Positions 58,810 through 64,000 of a stretch of DNA of 64,000 nucleotides are shown one piece after another (the stretch's first letter is position 1; each line of letters begins with the position of its first letter). The notes beneath the pieces are model-generated. The model searched no databases. It was not told where the DNA came from and was given only the letters and a program-made list of their open reading frames with translations. A program made the position numbers and the translations under genes. The stretch is from the NCBI GenBank assembly GCA_951230915.1, contig OX579636.1, positions 39,243,567-39,307,566 of the forward strand. Reading direction: 5' to 3'. The DNA is from Antitrichia curtipendula (Eukaryota; Streptophyta; Bryopsida; Hypnales; Leucodontaceae).

Positions 58810-59239
58810 GCATTTGGGGGGCTTGCATGAGTGAGTGTCCTTGGGATGAGAAGGACTATGTGGATGAAATGCATCCATCCATCCAAGGGCAAATTGTATA
58901 GTAGTACTCCAGGAGTCCAGGACCAGTGATCCCACAATTGGGTTATGGAATTTAGTGCAATATGCCACCTTCAAGACAACAAACATAAACTTTGGCTACC
59001 TTGAGAGTGAGTAGTATTAAAAAAGAAAAGAAAATAGAAAAGAAAAGATTTTGCAAGTTATAAGGAAGGGATTATTTGGAATTACTATTACACATAAACT
59101 AACCAAATAGATGCTAACTCCAACGTGAAGGAAGTTGCAGAGTGGCTATCAAAATTCTGTTGTTTGTGGCAACTTTTGGCTAAAATCTAATATTTTTTTC
59201 AATGAATGTTCTCCCATATACATTTTAGCTACTGGAATT

Positions 59240-59490
59240 TTTTTTTTTAAGTAGCAATGGAGAGCGAATTTTAGCCAGTTCTTCAGTTGGGGAACACGAC
59301 AAGACGGACGGACAGGTGTCAGGAAAGCTCCTTGGAATCGTCTGGGCCAAGATTGGAGGGGAAGATCTCGAAAACCCCGCCGAGGCAGTGAACGCTGTCA
59401 TGGGCAGCAGGGAAGTGAAGGACAAGTCCAGTACCATTTGCAGTTCGGTAGTCGACTGCCTGTGCGGCCACTGTCTTGGTAACTTACTAA
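59240..59490 (+). other. GC-rich coding-like fragment, origin unknown
   Basis: An island of higher GC with an open plus-strand frame containing EHDKTDGQVSGKLLGIVWAK, IGGEDLENPAEAVNAVMGSR and SSVVDCLCGHCLG. Amino-acid usage looks protein-like, but I do not recognise it and see no start codon or splice context. The minus strand is also open (59225-59437). It may be a captured or decayed gene piece. Confidence 0.25.
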
Positions 59491-59502
59491 CTTTAACAGA
59501 AG

Positions 59503-59640
59503 GTCCGATCTCCGACTGTAGTAGACTGACTTATGTGTTTGGACCGATCTCCGACCGTAGTAGATCATGTGTTTGGACTGATCTCCGACGGTGGTAGACT
59601 ATCTGTTTGGACCGGTCTCCGACAGCAGTATGCGTTTGGA
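59503..59640. repeat. ~38-bp minisatellite, four units
   Basis: Four tandem units of the pattern GGACCGATCTCCGACCGTAG followed by TAGA..ATGTGTTT, starting near 59503, 59539, 59575 and 59609, each differing by a few bases. Confidence 0.85.
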
Positions 59641-59963
59641 CTTTGGGACCCAACCCAAGCCTATCCTATCAAAAATATGAGCCCACTGTGGCTGGCGTTT
59701 TGTTTTTGGTTGGAATTCAGTTCCGTTTCCTTTTGTCTCAACGAAGAAAATAAAATAAGAAAAACAAATAATTGAGCCCACAAAGTGAGTGATTGCTGGA
59801 AGGTCGGAAGGTCGGAACACCCGAATCAGGCCAAACTGAAGAAGGAAGTAGACCTCTCATTGGCTGTTTCCCATTCTGCTGTGGACGGCGCAAAAAGAAA
59901 AAACGGATTATCAATCACTCAATCACTTCCCGGAACTCCATGACATCAAGGTAAACCAGACTA

Positions 59964-61057
59964 TAAGGTGGGTACCCCCAAAATCGCCACTTTTTGTTAC
60001 TGAGACTAGTTACTATTATTAAATTTGGTCAAATTTTCATATGCTCTTGTTGGCAAGTGAAAGGAGGTTCCAGCGCACCAAAGAATGGGACATTTGGATA
60101 CTGTATGCAAAAGTTATTAACCCCTAATTGCCTGGGCGACCATATATGGTCGACCTGAAATTTCAGGCTCATTTTGCAGTGGGCAGTTAAAAACGTTTGA
60201 CCGTTTTAAAAAATTTTACGGGCAGTTTGAGGGTTAACTATTGAAAACTTTCATTTTTCACTGAAAAAGGTTAATATTTGATTTTCTAGAGGTCCTCAGC
60301 TACATATATGTACCATTAGTGAAGAGTAAAGCTTGCCAATTTTACTTCATTTCTCGGTTTTGAACAAAGCTCATTAATTTCACTTGATTTGAGATCTAAA
60401 AAATTGTACATATTCATTTGCTTTGAAAATGGTCCCAATGGAAAGAGTAAAGTGTTTTCATGATTTTCACCATTTGAAAATTTAAACATGCAAGTGTTGA
60501 TTTGGAGTTTTTTGCAATTTCCACTTTTCAAACAAAATTGCATTCCAACAATTACAAGGTCGAGTGTATAATGAGTTTGATAGCTTTTCATGTGAAATTA
60601 AGTTTTTTGAAAGTGCATTTTAGTGTACTAACACTATTTGTAGTTGTTCATGTCACCTCCCATCCCAAAAAACTTTTATATGCAAATTTCAGCAACATAG
60701 TGGGGAGGGACAGTACACTAAAAATAGAATGCATACTTTTCTTTTGTTATAATCTCACAACTCCTATTGAATTTTATACTCAAAATTGGTATACATACTA
60801 ACAAGCAAGCTCTAGAAACATCTATGCGGTCAGATTTCGAAAAAAATAAATTTTGCTTCATGGGGGATAACTACTCTCCTATGCTCTTTTTTCATAGGAA
60901 AAACACCCTTGGAAAGGCTTAGGCACTTAGGGGGTAAGGAACAAAATTTGGTTTTAAAAGCGTTTCTTCCACATAGGTACATAATTGATTCTGGAGATGT
61001 ACACATGGTATAGATGGCGGTTTTAGGTCAGTGGCACTTTAAGAACATACTACCTTA
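59964..61057 (+). mobile_element. MITE family A copy interrupted by a family G element
   Basis: The left half (59964-60116, TAAGGTGGGTACCCCCAAAA to GTATGCAAAAGTTA) and right half (about 60937-61057, TTTCTTCCACATAGGTACAT to ACTACCTTA) make one family A element. The insertion at 60117-60936 has family G ends TTAACCCCTAATTGCC and CACTTAGGGGGTAA. Order of events: A inserted first, G later. Confidence 0.75.
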
Positions 61058-62213
61058 TATGACAGGGCAGGACAATGCCGAGTGGTTGGCCCTGTTGTTG
61101 CCATATTTTTTTAATTTCCATACAAAAGACAAATGTGAGAAATGAAGAGACCAATTGAATATTAAGGAGTTTTTTCTTTGGATAAAGTATGAATTTGTTA
61201 TGAATTTCTTAAGTGTGTTGCCCAATTGGCACAAAAGAGTCTCTAGACTATTCCAAAATCAGTAAAAAAATATGTATATTTTGTAATGGTCATCTTACCA
61301 TCTAGAGCAATCACCATTTTTTCCAAACATGGCCCTACAACATTTCCTAACATGGCTACAACGTGAAGGAATTAAAAATCACTTCTTGTGATGAGTTTAC
61401 ACTGAAAAGGGAGAAGTTCCTACAACAGACACTAATAATTTCATCACCATCACCCAAGGTGTTGGTTTGGGCCACTAGCCAACCTAATGTAGGCCTAATT
61501 TCATTTATTAGAAAGAGTTTGTTGTTGACGTAAGACTCTAATGGAACATTCTCTAGGTGCTTGTCATGGGGTGGTTTGTCTGTCAAAGGTTGGTTTACCT
61601 TATAGGGGTTGCTATATCTTCTTCTCTTTGTTCTCAATCTTCAAAGAACGAGGACTTAGCACTCTTTCCTTAAATTGTGAGTGAGAGTCCATTTTTTGAA
61701 GAGTGAGAAGTTTTTTTTCCGCTTCTCCTCTGGAAGTGAAAAATGGTGTGAAGAAGTTTTTCCATTTTTCATTCTCTCTATTTCTTTTTTGGAGCATTTT
61801 TCATTCTCCATTCTCAAAAGGGGAGTCACACCTTCTTTATGGAGAAGATTCTTATTGGCTCTTCTTTTCACTCCTTACCTTCTCATTCTTCATAGAAATT
61901 TCATTCTTGAAGAAGGTGTGACAATCCCTAGCTAATATTATTTAGCATGGCTAGATGTTCCCCCAAATTCATACCAAGAAGTAGAAGATTGTCTCATTGG
62001 GCTAGATGCTCAAAATTCAACTAATAAGCCAAGCCTCTAGATCTATGGGAGGAAGTAGGTGCCTTGACAAATAGACACAACTTAGCCCTTAATTGTTTAA
62101 GTCTCCATGCAACCACAAATTGATCTCTAGAATTAAAAAATAGAAATAATAAATAGACATAATAACAGAAATCTCATTATTTTAGTTGATTGCTTTAAAT
62201 GAATAAGGATATA
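61058..62213. other. Intergenic DNA with pyrimidine-rich tract
   Basis: 61640-61930 is T/C-rich (TTTCTCATTCTTC-type) and contains a short inverted pair, GTCACACCTTCTT at about 61826 and AAGAAGGTGTGAC at about 61910. No gene is supported. Confidence 0.35.
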
Positions 62214-62456
62214 TTTATTATATTGAGACTTTTTGTAGATTTTGAGATAGAATGTTAGTTACTAGAAAATTCATTTAAGAAAATAGTAATTGAAACCAAA
62301 AATAAATAATGTTAAAATAGTGATTTGACAATGAAATTCCAAAAGTTGGTGTTGTTACCTATTTATAAAAAAGTACTAGTAAAAAGATAAAGCAATTTAT
62401 CCTCGAGTCGAGGATAAAATGAAACTGCAAAAAATCTCAATATAAGGAATATGACC
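62214..62456 (+). repeat. Dispersed ~250-bp repeat, copy 2
   Basis: Direct-orientation partner of 4071-4318, aligned across its length and ending AATATGACC. It contains TTTATCCTCGAGTCGAGGATAA, a perfect palindrome around CTCGAG that is one base off in copy 1 (CTCAAG). Confidence 0.75.
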
Positions 62457-64000
62457 TTGAATCATGAAAGCAATGTCTATCGAATCCAAAAGTCCTTGAA
62501 GTGAATCTTTTATGAGTTGGTAATGCGGCAAGCCTATATTTCCTCATTTTTTATACATTGGATGTAAACAAAATTGTAAACACTATCAAGAAATTCTAAA
62601 TGATCTCAACACCAACAAGGGCTTGTTCTAAATTTTTGCACATCCATTGTCTATCATTCATTCTCCAATTTGGTAGTGTGACCTTTTTATCTTCAATAAT
62701 TCCACATCTGCTAAATATTTTGTCTATAATTTTGCTCTGACCAAAACAATTCCAGGACTTAAGAAATTAAACAACGAGTCAAGCCCTTTAAGCTTTGTTT
62801 TGAAAAAAAAAATTGGACAAAAAAGTGTCTTTTGTATTTTTGGAATATTTCAATTATTTGATCTACTTCAAATATAGTACCGATTTGCCAAGCACTATAT
62901 TTAGGTTGCAAAGTCAAAGCACTATTCATTATTTACTTTTGCATCCCTTAATGGTACAAACTTTGGACAAGAAACAAGGCCCACACCCATGTCTACACCT
63001 ACACCCACACTCAAGGAGATTTTTTTATTTCCCTTTGGACTGCCTTTTAAGCAAGTGAATGTTGACTAAGAATTAACTAAAGGTAACCACATCTAAAACC
63101 AATTGAATAAACAATTCAACATGGTTTCTATTATTATATTGAAAGAATTTTTTGGGGTCTTGTTGGTAGTCAAAAGATAATTCTACAAGATTTTGGAATG
63201 CATTTTTGGGACACTATTTGAATAAACTATGAATTTTCAAGGCACTGGAAATAAATATTTCTATAACCGATCCTAGACTCTCATAAATAGTGGAAGTACA
63301 TTTTAGGCAATAATTTATAGGGGCCAGTTTAGAAAAGGGTGGATTTTAGGTGTAGATGTCTTAAAAAACACTAATAGGATGTCAGATTTTAGGTTTGGAA
63401 AGAAGAATAGTGATAGTCTAATATTTTGAAATTAAGCAACATTATACTGCACGATCTTTGAAGGCTTGGAATCTAATAACACATAAACTTCATTGTTGAG
63501 TAATGCTATATTAGTCCTTGAAAGAAGGGTTTCCTTGAGCAAAGGTAATGTAAGTTTGTGAATCTTGATTGGGATTGTGAAGCTATTTACATATCAAAAA
63601 TTCAATTGATAAGTTGAGTCTTTGGAAAAATATGATCTTTTAAAGTTGATACAAATAGTAAGACTTGATTAATGAGGAAGTTAGACTATCCACTCAAAAA
63701 AATATACAAAAATAGTAGTGTATATTTTGAAATTAGAATTTAAGTTTATTTTTTACATTTTTTTTATCTTGTTAAATTAAAAAAAATTACCATGCTTAAT
63801 TGAGCTTTGAAGTTTTGTTAAATTCTCAACTAGTGCCTTTTGACATGTCCTATATAATTGGATCGTTGTGCCTTCCCATTCTTGTATAATGTATTACCAT
63901 TTCTTTATATTCAAGAGATTGATTCCCTTAAGAATTATAATTGAATAATATTTTTTTACATATCAGTCAATTATGTTCAAACTATCATTGATTGAATCAG
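62457..64000. other. AT-rich intergenic DNA to the window edge
   Basis: No coding frame, RNA gene or repeat end could be supported. Confidence 0.35.

Overview
The window is nuclear DNA from a land plant. Evidence: spliced genes with GT-AG introns; a plant-type receptor-like kinase; a plant DNA polymerase lambda ending like the plant family; paired telo-boxes in front of a ribosomal-protein gene; a (TTTAGGG)n tract; a broken copy of the plastid VTE3 methyltransferase gene; and Stowaway-, Tourist- and Mutator-like MITEs. A FAM228-like gene (a family I associate with cilia) points to a plant with swimming sperm: moss, liverwort, hornwort, lycophyte, fern, cycad or Ginkgo. The species cannot be fixed from the sequence. 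Gene density is low and the AT-rich space between genes is mostly short inverted-repeat elements.

Layout. 1-12 kb: no convincing gene; local tandem duplications (1.2-1.6, 4.66-4.94 and a 1.43-kb unit at 8.65-11.5 kb), repeats and a pyrimidine-rich minisatellite. 12.16-17.99 kb: 13-exon DNA polymerase lambda on the plus strand, followed in convergent orientation by a 9-exon receptor-like kinase (18.47-24.36 kb, minus). I rebuilt both by hand; each reads in phase from first to last exon (541 and 564 residues). 25-39 kb: repeats only, with at least seven MITE families, some nested. 39.4-42.5 kb: a compact GC-richer gene cluster: a divergent histone H4 variant (minus), an organelle-type RlmN rRNA/tRNA methyltransferase (minus), and intronless ribosomal protein eL30 (plus), the last two sharing a 480-bp divergent promoter. 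44.4-46 kb: FAM228-like gene (minus). 47.3-49 kb: two small unrecognised genes (minus), one preceded by two extra tandem copies of its own 5' end including the start codon. 50.2-51.0 kb: VTE3 pseudogene, followed by a degenerate ~120-bp tandem array to 51.9 kb. 52-64 kb: repeats, including a Stowaway MITE, an 84-bp-arm hairpin, a Tourist-like element, a Mutator-like MITE with a 9-bp target duplication, and a ~38-bp minisatellite.

The genes do not form a pathway; they are ordinary housekeeping neighbours (DNA repair, signalling, chromatin, translation, cilium). The observations I would check first are the H4 variant, which lacks the canonical tail and differs at core positions including K79 and T80; the FAM228-like gene as a possible flagellar gene in a plant; and the triplicated promoter/start region at 47.8-48.7 kb.
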